NCBI RefSeq assembly: GCF_041080655.1
Contig: NZ_CP163525.1
Span: 6,138,001-6,202,000, forward strand
Origin: Streptomyces sp. CG4
GTDB lineage: Bacteria > Actinomycetota > Actinomycetes > Streptomycetales > Streptomycetaceae
DNA: 64,000 bases
Reading direction: 5' to 3'
Shown here: one piece after another, positions 15,775-24,257 of the stretch
Position numbering within the stretch: the first letter of the stretch is position 1
How the letters are laid out: the number at the start of each line of letters is the position of its first letter
The notes under the pieces: generated by a model
Databases searched by the model: none
The model's input: the letters and a program-made list of their open reading frames with translations, nothing else
What the model was told of the DNA's origin: nothing
Program-made: the position numbers and the translations under genes

Positions 15775-16065
15775 TCAGTCGACCGGTGTCCGTCGGCGGG
15801 TGTGACGTCCCCCTCTTTGCACCGCGCAACGCTTTGCGGAACACACGTGCCGCTCGGCACACCGCTCGGAGCGGCGCAGCAGGATCCGGCACACCGCCGT
15901 CACGGCGGCCAGGCCCAGTGCGGCGCCCGCCGCGCCGGCCAGCGAGGAGCCGTACCAGACCAGCACCACGGGGACGAGAACGCAGCTGAAGGCGGCCCAG
16001 CGGATCACATCGCTCACGGTGTCCGGCGCGGAATGCGACTCGGAGGTGGGTCGGGGACCGGGCAT
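15775..16065 (-). CDS. Small membrane protein
   Basis: 96 residues with two membrane helices (about 18-33, WAAFSCVLVPVVLVWYG; and about 37-55, AGAAGAALGLAAVTAVCRIL) and a basic, cysteine-containing tail (RRSERCAERHVCSAKRC). ATG at 16063-16065, AGGGAG upstream. It precedes adpA on the same strand with a 378-bp gap. No function known; the short basic tail might bind a metal or nucleic acid but that is speculation. Confidence 0.65.
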   Translation of the reverse strand: MPGPRPTSESHSAPDTVSDVIRWAAFSCVLVPVVLVWYGSSLAGAAGAALGLAAVTAVCRILLRRSERCAERHVCSAKRCAVQRGGRHTRRRTPVD

Positions 16066-16393
16066 CACTCGTACTCCCTGTGGCGGTGGGTCACCCGGGT
16101 TCAACGTCTGTTCGACCCGTCGGTCACCGGCCGTACGTCTGTGAATCCTGTGCAAACCGCCTGTACGGGGCAGCAACCATTGCGTTACGGGCGCCGCTCG
16201 TGCATGCTCCGGTGAACCCCTACGGACGTCGGGGGACCGCTTACGGAGCGTGCGCGGGATCTGGGCTCAGGAGGCGTGCCGCCGTACCCTTGGGGGTATG
16301 GGGTTGGGAAGATGTTTCCCGGACACAGCTCCGTGACACAGTTCCGCGCACACTGTCGTCCCACCCATAAAGGATCACAACGCCGAGACAGCC
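16066..16393. other. Divergent promoter region
   Basis: 328 bp between the small membrane-protein gene and the stress-protein gene. No gene or clear binding site seen. Confidence 0.5.
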
Positions 16394-16921
16394 ATGGCCG
16401 GTCACGAATTCTTCGAACCCGCGGACCGCAAGCGGCCCGTCGCCGATCCCACGGCGTCCGAGCCCCTGGCGGCGGAAGAGTCACGCCCCTCCTGCGACCC
16501 AGCCTTCCGGCACGGAGTCGTCGTCGGCTTCGACGGCTCCACCTCCAGTGAGCGCGCCCTCGCCTACGCCATCGGTATGGCCCACCGCTCCCAGTCGGGC
16601 CTGATCATCGTCCATGTCGCCAACCGGCTGCCGACCACCGTGTGGGCCGGCTGCGAACCGCCCGTCTTCGTCGACGTGCCGGACCATCGCACCGAGGTCC
16701 TCGGGCTGGAGCTGGCGTGCGCGGACTATCTGGCCGAGGTGCCGTGGATCCTGGTCGAGCGGGGCGGGGACATCTGCCACGAACTCGAAGAGGTGGGCCG
16801 GGAGTACGAGGCCGACGCGATCGTCGTCGGATCCACGCACGGCATCGTCGGCCGGATCTTCGGCTCCGTCGCGGGGCGGCTCGCCAAGCGGGCGCAACGG
16901 CCCGTGATCGTCATCCCGTGA
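16394..16921 (+). CDS. Universal stress protein (UspA family)
   Basis: 175 residues. A charged N-terminal extension (1-38) precedes one USP domain: VVVGFDGSTSSERALAYAI (about 42-60) opens the nucleotide-binding fold, and GSTHGIVGRIFGSVAGRLAK (about 145-165) carries the G-2x-G-9x-G-S ATP-binding loop, ending RPVIVIP. Cytoplasmic ATP-binding stress protein. ATG 16394 has no good ribosome site in reach (AAGGA is 19 bases away), so the start could be internal or the message weakly translated. Monocistronic. Confidence 0.9.
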   Translation: MAGHEFFEPADRKRPVADPTASEPLAAEESRPSCDPAFRHGVVVGFDGSTSSERALAYAIGMAHRSQSGLIIVHVANRLPTTVWAGCEPPVFVDVPDHRTEVLGLELACADYLAEVPWILVERGGDICHELEEVGREYEADAIVVGSTHGIVGRIFGSVAGRLAKRAQRPVIVIP

Positions 16922-17062
16922 TGGTCATCCCGTGATCGTCCTTCCCTGACTGCTCCAACTCCCTTTGTGCAGCGCGAAACTACTCGCGCGTAGAGGTGGT
17001 TTGTGCCCTTGTGAAGGGCATATATCGGTCACCGCGCAACTGCAGCACGAAGGGAGCCCGCC

Positions 17063-17623
17063 GTGGACAGCGAAGTCTCTGCGGGAAGCGGAAGCACCAC
17101 CGTGGTCGGACGACTCGCCCTGGGAATCACCCTGTTGGCGTTCGGCCTCGGTACGACTGGCGTGATTCACGGCGTGGCAGCGTCCGACGCCGTGTCAGTG
17201 GCCCACTATGTGGGCGGAGTCGCTCTGTTCCTCGTCGGCCTGCTGGCCTTCCGGGGCGGCGACAAGTCCTCCGGTACGGGTTTCGTGGCTCTCGGCGCCC
17301 TGTGGTTCACCTGGGCTGTCGGGGACCACGCGTCGGCCGACGCGGCCGGACTCTTCCTTCTCCTGTTCGCCCTCGTGGCGCTCACCCTGACCCTCGCGGG
17401 CGGGGACAGCCTCGGTCAGGTCATGCACGGGCTGCTGTTCCTGGCGATGCTGGTGCTGGCCGTGGCGTCCTTCGCCGACAGTTCCTCTTTGGCCAAGGTC
17501 GGGGGCTGGGTCGCGGCGGTGTCCGGTGCGGTGGCCTGGTACGCGGCCACGGCTGTGCTGGCGCACTGGCCGACGACGCTTCCGGGGCGTGCCGCCGGCC
17601 GGGGGGTGACGGCCACCGGCTGA
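17063..17623 (+). CDS. Six-helix membrane protein, GPR1/FUN34/YaaH-like
   Basis: 186 residues, six predicted membrane helices (for example ALGITLLAFGLGTTGVIHG, VGGVALFLVGLLAF, AGLFLLLFALVALTLTLAG, GLLFLAMLVLAVASFA). FVALGALWFTWA resembles the conserved GAFWLS-type helix of acetate transporter SatP/YaaH relatives, but the family signature NPAPLGL is not present, so substrate assignment is open. GTG 17063 follows GAAGGGAG. A perfect terminator closes the transcript. Confidence 0.65.
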   Translation: MDSEVSAGSGSTTVVGRLALGITLLAFGLGTTGVIHGVAASDAVSVAHYVGGVALFLVGLLAFRGGDKSSGTGFVALGALWFTWAVGDHASADAAGLFLLLFALVALTLTLAGGDSLGQVMHGLLFLAMLVLAVASFADSSSLAKVGGWVAAVSGAVAWYAATAVLAHWPTTLPGRAAGRGVTATG

Positions 17624-17640
17624 TTCCCAGCGGCACCGAA

Positions 17641-17684
17641 GGGACCCCCACGTGCTTGGTGGCACACGTGGGGGTCCCTTTTTT
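17641..17684 (+). terminator. Rho-independent terminator
   Basis: Stem GGGACCCCCACGTG (17641-17654) with its exact complement at 17665-17678, 10-base loop, then TTTTTT. One of the few classical T-run terminators in the window. Confidence 0.95.
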
Positions 17685-17770
17685 CGCGCCTGAACCGGCG
17701 CCGCTCTCGCGGACGGGGTTGCTCGCCGCGGGGGTTGCTCAATTATCGCTTCGGTGGTCGGGTGGATTTC

Positions 17771-19588
17771 CTACTCCACCGTCACCGACTTGGCCAGGTT
17801 CCTCGGCTTGTCGATGTCCCGGCCCAGGGCCTTGGCCGTGTGGTAGGCGAGGAGCTGGAGCGGGATGCCCATCAGGATGGGGTCCAGCTCGTCCTCGTTC
17901 TTCGGGACGATGATCGTCTGGTCCGCCTTGTCCTGGTGCTGGTGGGCCACCGCGAGGATCTTGCCGCTGCGGGCCTTGATCTCCTCCAGGGCCGCGCGGT
18001 TCTTCTCCAGGAGGTCGTCGTCGGGGACGATCGCGACCGTCGGCAGGGCCGGCTCGATCAGGGCCAGCGGGCCGTGCTTCAGCTCGGAGGCGGGGTAGGC
18101 CTCGGCGTGGATGTAGGAGACCTCCTTGAGCTTCAGGGAGGCCTCGCGGGCCACCGGGTAGCCCCGGACGCGGCCGATGAAGAGCATCGAGCGGGCGTCG
18201 GCGTACAGCTCGGCCAGCTCCTTGATCTGCTCCTCCTGCTTGAGGATCTCGGTGATCTGGTCCGGCAGCTTGCGCAGGCCCTCGATGATCCGCTTGCCGT
18301 CGCGGACCGAGAGGTCACGGGTGCGGCCGAGGTGCAGGGCGAGGAGGGCGAAGGCGACCGTGGTGTTCGTGAAGCACTTGGTCGAGACCACGCAGACCTC
18401 GGGACCGGCGTGGACGTAGATCCCGGCGTCGGCCTCGCGGGCGATCGCCGAGCCCACCACGTTGACGACGCCGAAGACCCGCGCGCCCTTGCGCTTCAGC
18501 TCCTGGACGGCGGCGAGGACGTCGTACGTCTCACCGGACTGGGAGACGGCGACGTACAGGGTGTCGGGGTCGACGACCGCGTTGCGGTAGCGGAACTCCG
18601 AGGCCGGCTCGGCGTCGGCGGGGATGCGGGCCAGCTCCTCGATCATCTGGGCGCCGATCATGCCCGCGTGGTACGAGGTGCCGCAGCCGAGGATCTTCAC
18701 GCGGCGGATCTGCCGGGCCTCGCGGGCATCCAGGTTGAGGCCGCCGAGGTGCACGGTGGAGAAGCGGTCGTCGATGCGGCCGCGCAGCACGCGGTCCACG
18801 GCGTCGGCCTGCTCGAAGATCTCCTTGTGCATGTAGGTGTCGTGGCCGCCCATGTCGTAGGAGGCGGCCTCCCACTCCACGGTGGTCGGCTCGGCCGCGG
18901 TGCGGGTGCCCTCGGTGGTGTAGGTGCGGAAGTCGTCGGCCTTGAGGGTGGCCATCTCGCCGTCGTCCAGCGTCACTATCTGCCGGGTGTGGGCGACCAG
19001 GGCGGCGATGTCCGAGGCGACGAACATCTCCTTCTCGCCGATGCCGAGGACCACCGGGGAGCCGTTGCGGGCCACCACGATGCGGTCGGAGAAGTCGGCG
19101 TGCATGACCGCGATGCCGTAGGTGCCCTCAACCACCCGGAGGGCCTCGCGGACCTTGTCCTCCAGCTTCTCGGCCGAGGAGCGGGCGATCAGGTGGGTGA
19201 GGACCTCGGTGTCGGTCTCGGAGAGGAACTCGACACCGTCCGTCTCCAGCTTGCGGCGCAGGTCGGCGGCGTTGTCGATGATGCCGTTGTGCACGACGGC
19301 GACCTTGCTGTCGGCCGACATGTGCGGGTGGGCGTTGACGTCGGAGGGGGCGCCGTGGGTGGCCCAGCGGGTGTGGGCGATACCGGTGGTGCCCTTGAAG
19401 CGCGCCGGGACCTTGGCCTCCAGGTCGCGCACCCGGCCCTTGGCCTTGACCATCTTCAGGCCGGGCGTCTTCGGGGAGGTGACGACGATGCCCGCGGAGT
19501 CGTAGCCGCGGTACTCCAGCCGCTGCAGGCCCTCCAGAAGGAGGGGGGCCACGTCACGCTTTCCGATGTATCCGACAATTCCGCACAT
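17771..19588 (-). CDS. glmS: Glutamine-fructose-6-phosphate aminotransferase (isomerising)
   Basis: 605 residues. MCGIVGYIGKR places the nucleophilic Cys2 at the N-terminus after Met removal (class II glutaminase, 2-about 220); the rest holds two SIS sugar-isomerase domains (GCGTSYHAGM near 305, SQSGETYDVLAAV near 350) and the C-terminal DKPRNLAKSVTVE typical of the family. It makes glucosamine-6-phosphate, the entry to peptidoglycan and amino-sugar pools. ATG at 19586-19588; ribosome site poor (AGGAATAC). It lies 19 bp after a small gene on the same strand. Streptomyces usually have two glmS copies. Context with the DasR-controlled hexosaminidase gives an amino-sugar theme. Confidence 0.97.
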   Translation of the reverse strand: MCGIVGYIGKRDVAPLLLEGLQRLEYRGYDSAGIVVTSPKTPGLKMVKAKGRVRDLEAKVPARFKGTTGIAHTRWATHGAPSDVNAHPHMSADSKVAVVHNGIIDNAADLRRKLETDGVEFLSETDTEVLTHLIARSSAEKLEDKVREALRVVEGTYGIAVMHADFSDRIVVARNGSPVVLGIGEKEMFVASDIAALVAHTRQIVTLDDGEMATLKADDFRTYTTEGTRTAAEPTTVEWEAASYDMGGHDTYMHKEIFEQADAVDRVLRGRIDDRFSTVHLGGLNLDAREARQIRRVKILGCGTSYHAGMIGAQMIEELARIPADAEPASEFRYRNAVVDPDTLYVAVSQSGETYDVLAAVQELKRKGARVFGVVNVVGSAIAREADAGIYVHAGPEVCVVSTKCFTNTTVAFALLALHLGRTRDLSVRDGKRIIEGLRKLPDQITEILKQEEQIKELAELYADARSMLFIGRVRGYPVAREASLKLKEVSYIHAEAYPASELKHGPLALIEPALPTVAIVPDDDLLEKNRAALEEIKARSGKILAVAHQHQDKADQTIIVPKNEDELDPILMGIPLQLLAYHTAKALGRDIDKPRNLAKSVTVE

Positions 19589-19607
19589 ATATAGGTATTC
19601 CGTATTC

Positions 19608-19865
19608 CTAGCCGTAGACGATGCGGCGCAGCTGCCTGAGCGTCAGCTCGGGCGGTGCCACCGCTCGGTAGTGCAGGTCCGCTCCGATCCGCTCGAAGAT
19701 CTCCGCGTTCACCAGGCCCTGGGCCTGGAGCTCGCGGTGGCGGCGCCGGACGTAGGCTTCCGTCGACTCGTCGAAGTAGGCCAGCACGTCCTGGACCACC
19801 CGCAGTGCCTCGCCCCGGTTCAGGGGCGTGGACCGCGTCAGATGATCAACGAGTTCGTCGTGCAC
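19608..19865 (-). CDS. Short conserved protein of unknown function
   Basis: 85 residues from GTG 19863-19865 (AGGA about eight bases upstream). The frame is open upstream to ATG 20006, but that part has poor third-position GC and would leave only 11 bp to the divergent phosphatase gene, so I prefer the shorter start. Basic helical protein with EALRVVQDVLAYFDESTEAY and RRRHRELQAQGL, ending LTLRQLRRIVYG. It belongs to a widespread family of short uncharacterised cytosolic proteins. Placed 19 bp before glmS, probably co-transcribed. Confidence 0.7.
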   Translation of the reverse strand: MHDELVDHLTRSTPLNRGEALRVVQDVLAYFDESTEAYVRRRHRELQAQGLVNAEIFERIGADLHYRAVAPPELTLRQLRRIVYG

Positions 19866-20017
19866 CCGGTAGATCCTGGGGTACCGGCGCGGGTTTCGCA
19901 AGAATCCTGCCCGATTTCGGGCAACCCCTTGGTGAGGGTCTCTCGTGGATCTCTGTTCTCCGGCTGTCCATCCTGTGTCTTGCGTCTCGTTGGAGATGTG
20001 GACCATTTTCAGACGCC

Positions 20018-21598
20018 ATGGACATTCCTCGTATGGGAGTACCCGAGAAGCTGGCCGAGCGCATGAGCATGGCCGAGCAGCATGAGTACCTGCGCGCCAG
20101 ATTCTCGCGGCGCACCATGATCAGGGGCGGCGCCGTCACGCTGGGCGCCGTCGCGGGTGGCGCGTTCGTGCCGGGCGCCACCGCCCAGGCGGCGGTGCCG
20201 ACGCAGCGCACCGCCCCGGCCGCCGAGACGGTCGACGGCGCCCTCGTCGCCCCCTTCGGCCGCCACCTCGCCTACGGCAACGACCCGAGCAGGGAGATGA
20301 CCGTCTCCTGGCAGGTCCCGGTTGCCGTGAAGAACCCGTTCATCCGGATCGGCGCCCACCCCTGGGACCTCTCCCGCAAGATCGAGGCCGAGGTCCGCAG
20401 CCTCTACACCCCGGCCGGCGTCGGCGCGAGCGGCGACCACACGCAGTACTACCTGCACGCCCAGCTCACCCATCTGCGCCCGGGCAGGACCTACTACTAC
20501 GGCGTCGGCCACGAGGGCTTCGACCCGGCCGAGCGGCACCTGCTGGGCACCCTGGGCACCTTCACCACCGCTCCCGCCCGCAAGGCGCCGTTCACCTTCA
20601 CCGCCTTCGGCGACGAGGGCGTGGGCTACCACGGCCTGGCCAACAACGCCCTGATCCTCGGCCAGAACCCGGCCTTCCACCTGCACGCCGGCGACATCGC
20701 CTACGGCGACCCGGCCGGCCAGGGCAAGTCCACCGACACCGGCTTCGACTCGCGCACCTGGGACCAGTTCCTGTACCAGACCGAGTCGGTCGCCAAGCAG
20801 GTCCCGTGGATGGTCTCGTACGGCAACCACGACATGGAGGCCTGGTACTCGCCCAACGGCTACGGCGGCGAGGAGGCCCGCTGGACCCTCCCGGACAACG
20901 GCCCGGACCCGAAGAACCTGCCCGGCGTCTACTCCTTCGTCTACGGCAACACCGCGGTCATCTCCCTGGACCCGAACGACATCTCCTTCGAGATCCCGGC
21001 GAACCTGGGCATATCCGGCGGTACCCAGACCAAGTGGTTCGAGGCTCAGCTGAAGAAGTTCCGGGCCTGCGACGACATCGACTTCGTCGTCGTGTTCTTC
21101 CACCACTGCGCGTACTGCACCTCCACCGCGCACGCCTCGGAGGGGGGCGTGCGCCAGGAGTGGGTGCCGCTGTTCGAGAAGTACCAGGTGGACCTGGTCA
21201 TCAACGGCCACAACCACCAGTACGAGCGCACCGACGTCATCAAGGCCGGCGCCGTCACCAAGAAGCTCCCGATCGGCGGCACCGCCTACCCCGAGACCGA
21301 GGGTGTGGTCTACGTCACCGCCGGCGCGGCGGGTCGCAGCCTGTACGCGTTCAGTGCCCCGGACTCCTACGAGGGCCACGAGCACGAGGTCGACTCGGTC
21401 GCGTCCTTCATCAACACCAAGGACGGCAAGGTCAACGAGACCGTCACCTGGTCCCGGGTGCGCTACCTCAACTACTCCTTCCTGCGCGTGGACGTCACCC
21501 CCGCGCCGAAGGGCCGGCAGACCACGCTGACGGTGTCGGGCATCGCCGAGACCGGCGACCGCATCGACCACTTCACGGTGTCCCGCACGGCGAAGTAG
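20018..21598 (+). CDS. Secreted purple-acid-phosphatase-type metallophosphoesterase
   Basis: 526 residues. Tat signal: RRTMIRGGAVTLGAVAGGAF (about 30-50) with twin arginines. A beta-sandwich PAP N-terminal domain (about 78-175, MTVSWQVP and LRPGRTYYYGVG) precedes the catalytic domain with the five metal motifs: FGDEG, AGDIAYGD, GNHDME, FFHHCAY and GHNHQYER. It should hydrolyse phosphate esters outside the cell with a dinuclear metal site. The start is uncertain: ATG 20018 has no close ribosome site and ATG 20033 is also possible. Upstream DNA has a weak PHO-box-like repeat. Confidence 0.93.
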   Translation: MDIPRMGVPEKLAERMSMAEQHEYLRARFSRRTMIRGGAVTLGAVAGGAFVPGATAQAAVPTQRTAPAAETVDGALVAPFGRHLAYGNDPSREMTVSWQVPVAVKNPFIRIGAHPWDLSRKIEAEVRSLYTPAGVGASGDHTQYYLHAQLTHLRPGRTYYYGVGHEGFDPAERHLLGTLGTFTTAPARKAPFTFTAFGDEGVGYHGLANNALILGQNPAFHLHAGDIAYGDPAGQGKSTDTGFDSRTWDQFLYQTESVAKQVPWMVSYGNHDMEAWYSPNGYGGEEARWTLPDNGPDPKNLPGVYSFVYGNTAVISLDPNDISFEIPANLGISGGTQTKWFEAQLKKFRACDDIDFVVVFFHHCAYCTSTAHASEGGVRQEWVPLFEKYQVDLVINGHNHQYERTDVIKAGAVTKKLPIGGTAYPETEGVVYVTAGAAGRSLYAFSAPDSYEGHEHEVDSVASFINTKDGKVNETVTWSRVRYLNYSFLRVDVTPAPKGRQTTLTVSGIAETGDRIDHFTVSRTAK

Positions 21599-21642
21599 TC
21601 ACCGGTGTGCTCGGCAGGCGGGCGCACCCGGACGAGAGCCAC

Positions 21643-21674
21643 AGGCGGTCCTCACAAGCGTTTGAGGACCGCCT
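21643..21674. terminator. Hairpin overlapping the end of the DUF4429 gene
   Basis: AGGCGGTCCTCA (21643-21654) and TGAGGACCGCCT (21663-21674) pair perfectly (12 bp, 8-base loop). The right arm encodes the last residues of the minus-strand gene, whose stop is at 21652-21654, so it terminates both convergent genes from within coding sequence. Confidence 0.8.
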
Positions 21675-22524
21675 GCTTGGCCAGCGCGAACTCCTCGGCC
21701 GTCAGGATCCCGTCGCGGTGCAGGTCGCCCAGCTCGCGCAGGCGGCGCAGCAGGGCGTCGTGGCCGTCCCCACCGTCTGCCTTGCCGAGCACCGGCGGAT
21801 CCTGCCGTACCTCCTGCTCCGCCGCCGCGGGATGCGGCAGCCGCGCCTGTACGGCGGCCGCCACCAGGGCCATCAGCGGGTCCTTCTTGAAGCCCCACAG
21901 CTCGACCGCGTTCGGGTCGTACTTGGGCGGTGCCGTGACCGGGGCGCCGCGCACCAGGAAGCGCAGATGGCCGTTCTCCAGCCCGGCCGCGGGCTGCCAC
22001 TCCACGCCGAGGACGTCGGCGAGAGGGATCGTGCGAGGGCCGCCGGCGGCCTTGGCGTCCTCGGTCTTCCAGTTCCACTCCAGCCGCAACCGTTCCCCGT
22101 CGAAGCCCGCCGTGCCGTCCCCGGCGGAGGCGGACACCGGCAGTGCGGGTCCCGGCAGCAGATACTCGGCGACCGGATCCGGTGAAACCCCGTCCAGCAG
22201 CAGCGCGTTGCGCACCTCGTCCGCGAAGTACTCGGCGACGCCGTACCGGTCGGACTCCACCGCCAGCTGGTACGGGTCGTTCGGTTCGGCGAGCCGGCCG
22301 CCGGTGGCCTGGGTCAGCGGATCGGCGCCGTCGCGCAGCCGCAGCCGCAGCCGCCCCGACTTTCTCCCCTGCTCGAAGGAGATACCGGCCAACGCACCCA
22401 GGGGAACGACGAGTTCGCCCAGCTCCCGGCGGAGGGGGCTCACGTTCTTGTCCCGGCCCGGGGTGAGCCGCAGGGCGTCACCCTCGAAGGTCCAGGTGCC
22501 GTCCTTCTGGATGATTTCTGCCAT
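21652..22524 (-). CDS. DUF4429 protein with C-terminal SHOCT domain
   Basis: 290 residues. Two copies of the DUF4429 beta-domain (about 1-75, starting MAEIIQKDGTWTFEGDALRL; and about 130-205, with GFDGERLRLEWNWK and PLADVLGVEWQP), a linker, and a short SHOCT motif at the end (LRELGDLHRDGILTAEEFAL). SHOCT segments help oligomerisation; the molecular role of the family is unknown. Soluble and cytoplasmic by sequence. No ribosome site seen. The intergenic region to the GH20 gene (62 bp) contains a dre site that may affect both genes. Confidence 0.88.
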   Translation of the reverse strand: MAEIIQKDGTWTFEGDALRLTPGRDKNVSPLRRELGELVVPLGALAGISFEQGRKSGRLRLRLRDGADPLTQATGGRLAEPNDPYQLAVESDRYGVAEYFADEVRNALLLDGVSPDPVAEYLLPGPALPVSASAGDGTAGFDGERLRLEWNWKTEDAKAAGGPRTIPLADVLGVEWQPAAGLENGHLRFLVRGAPVTAPPKYDPNAVELWGFKKDPLMALVAAAVQARLPHPAAAEQEVRQDPPVLGKADGGDGHDALLRRLRELGDLHRDGILTAEEFALAKQAVLKRL

Positions 22525-22554
22525 GGAGGGATTGTTTCATCGGATCTGCGGGAG

Positions 22555-22570
22555 AGTGGTCTCGACCACG
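22555..22570. promoter_or_regulatory. dre site (DasR operator)
   Basis: AGTGGTCTCGACCACG matches the DasR consensus AGTGGTCTAGACCACT in 14 of 16 positions and is palindromic. It ends 17 bases before the GH20 start, right at the ribosome-binding region, so bound DasR would block transcription. DasR releases DNA on binding glucosamine-6-phosphate, tying chitin-derived sugar to this enzyme. Confidence 0.88.
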
Positions 22571-22586
22571 TTTGAAGGGAGCGCAT

Positions 22587-24188
22587 GTGAGACGGAACCA
22601 CAGCAAGACTCCCCGAACACCGAGCATTCTGGGATCGCTGCTGCTCGTCGCGGCGGCCGGCGTCTTCACCCTCGGTGCGGCCCCCGCCGCACACGCCGCG
22701 GCCGCGACACCTCTGGACCAGGTCGTCCCGGCCCCCGCCTCGGTCGCACCCGGCGGGCTGCCGTACCGCATCACCCGTGCGACCGGGGTCCGTGTCGACG
22801 ACTCCGCCGAGGTACGCCGCATCGGCGGCTACCTCACCGGCATCCTGCGGCCCGCCACCGGCTACCCGCTGCCGCTCACCGACCACGGCACCGGCGGCAT
22901 CCGGCTCCACCTCGCCCGGGGCGACTTCGGTGCCGAGGGGTACCGGCTGCACAGTGACGCGGGCGGTGTCACCCTCACCGCGAGCGCCCCCGCCGGCCTC
23001 TTCCACGGCGTCCAGACGCTGCGTCAGCTCCTCCCGGCCGCCATCGAGAAGAAGACCGTGCAGAGCGGCCCCTGGCAGATCGCCGGCGGCACCATCGAGG
23101 ACCGCCCCCGCTACTCCTACCGGGGCGCCATGCTGGACGTCTCCCGGCACTTCTTCACCGTCGCCCAGGTCAAGCGGTACATCGACCAGCTGGCGATGTA
23201 CAAGATCAACGAGCTGCACCTGCACCTCAGCGACGACCAGGGCTGGCGCATCGCCATAGACTCCTGGCCGCGTCTCGCCGACTACGGCGGCTCCACCGAG
23301 GTCGGCGGCGGCAAGGGCGGCTTCTACACCAAGGCGGACTACCGGGAGATCGTCCGTTACGCGGCCTCCCGCTATCTGGAGGTCGTCCCCGAGATCGACA
23401 TGCCCGGCCACTCCAACGCGGCCCTCGCCTCCTACGCCCAGCTCAACTGCAACGGCCAGGCACCCCCGCTGTACACCGGCACGGAGGTCGGCTTCAGCTC
23501 GCTGTGCGTGCCCAAGCAGGCGACGTACGACTTCGTGGACGACGTCATCCGTGAGCTGGCCGCCCTCACCCCCGGCCGCTACCTCCACGTAGGAGGTGAC
23601 GAGGCCCACTCCACCAGCCACACCGACTACGTGACCTTCATGGACCGGGTACAGCCCATCGTGGCCAAGTACGGCAAGACGGTCATCGGCTGGCACCAGC
23701 TCACCGGCGCCCACCCGGTCAAGGGGGCCGTCGCCCAGTACTGGGGCCTGGACAGCACCAGCGCGGCCGACAAGGCCCAGGTCGCCAAGGCCGCCCAGAA
23801 CGGCACCGGGCTGATCCTGTCCCCGGCCGACCGCATCTACCTCGACATGAAGTACACCAAGGACACCAAGCTGGGCCTGGACTGGGCGGGCCTGGTCGAG
23901 GTGCAGCGGTCGTACGACTGGAATCCGGGCGCCTATCTGCCCGGCGCTCCGGCCTCCGCCGTCCGGGGTGTGGAGGCGCCCCTGTGGTCGGAGACCCTGA
24001 AGACGAACGCCGACATCGACTACATGGCGTTCCCGCGCCTGCCGGGCGCCGCCGAACTGGGCTGGTCCCCGGCGGCCACACACGACTGGAACGCTTACAA
24101 GGTCCGGCTGGCCGCCCAGGCCCCACGCTGGGACGCCCTCGGAATCGGCTACTACAAGTCGCCGCAGGTCCCCTGGCCGACCAGCTGA
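22587..24188 (+). CDS. Secreted beta-N-acetylhexosaminidase (GH20)
   Basis: 533 residues. Sec signal peptide (1-about 38, ILGSLLLVAAAGVFTLGAAP ending AHAA), GH20 N-terminal alpha/beta domain (about 45-165), then the TIM barrel (about 170-500) with RGAMLDVSRHF, LHLHLSDDQGWR and the catalytic pair Asp-Glu in HVGGDEAHST (near 335). Substrate-assisted release of GlcNAc/GalNAc from chitobiose and similar glycans. GTG 22587 has GAAGGGA six bases upstream. A dre site indicates DasR control. Closely resembles the characterised Streptomyces plicatus enzyme in motifs. Confidence 0.95.
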   Translation: MRRNHSKTPRTPSILGSLLLVAAAGVFTLGAAPAAHAAAATPLDQVVPAPASVAPGGLPYRITRATGVRVDDSAEVRRIGGYLTGILRPATGYPLPLTDHGTGGIRLHLARGDFGAEGYRLHSDAGGVTLTASAPAGLFHGVQTLRQLLPAAIEKKTVQSGPWQIAGGTIEDRPRYSYRGAMLDVSRHFFTVAQVKRYIDQLAMYKINELHLHLSDDQGWRIAIDSWPRLADYGGSTEVGGGKGGFYTKADYREIVRYAASRYLEVVPEIDMPGHSNAALASYAQLNCNGQAPPLYTGTEVGFSSLCVPKQATYDFVDDVIRELAALTPGRYLHVGGDEAHSTSHTDYVTFMDRVQPIVAKYGKTVIGWHQLTGAHPVKGAVAQYWGLDSTSAADKAQVAKAAQNGTGLILSPADRIYLDMKYTKDTKLGLDWAGLVEVQRSYDWNPGAYLPGAPASAVRGVEAPLWSETLKTNADIDYMAFPRLPGAAELGWSPAATHDWNAYKVRLAAQAPRWDALGIGYYKSPQVPWPTS

Positions 24189-24210
24189 CCACGACCAGCC
24201 GCCCCCTGCG

Positions 24211-24249
24211 GACGGGCACCCCGGAGGACCGTACTCCGGGGTGCCCGTC
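24211..24249. terminator. Terminator between GH20 and desD
   Basis: Perfect 16-bp stem (24211-24226 with 24234-24249) and 7-base loop, between convergent genes; likely bidirectional. Confidence 0.9.
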
Positions 24250-24257
24250 GGTCCGGA

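Noticed and set aside
17735..19594. A 619-codon open frame opposite glmS
   Set aside because: Shadow of glmS; Val/Gly/Asp-rich nonsense composition and no motif.
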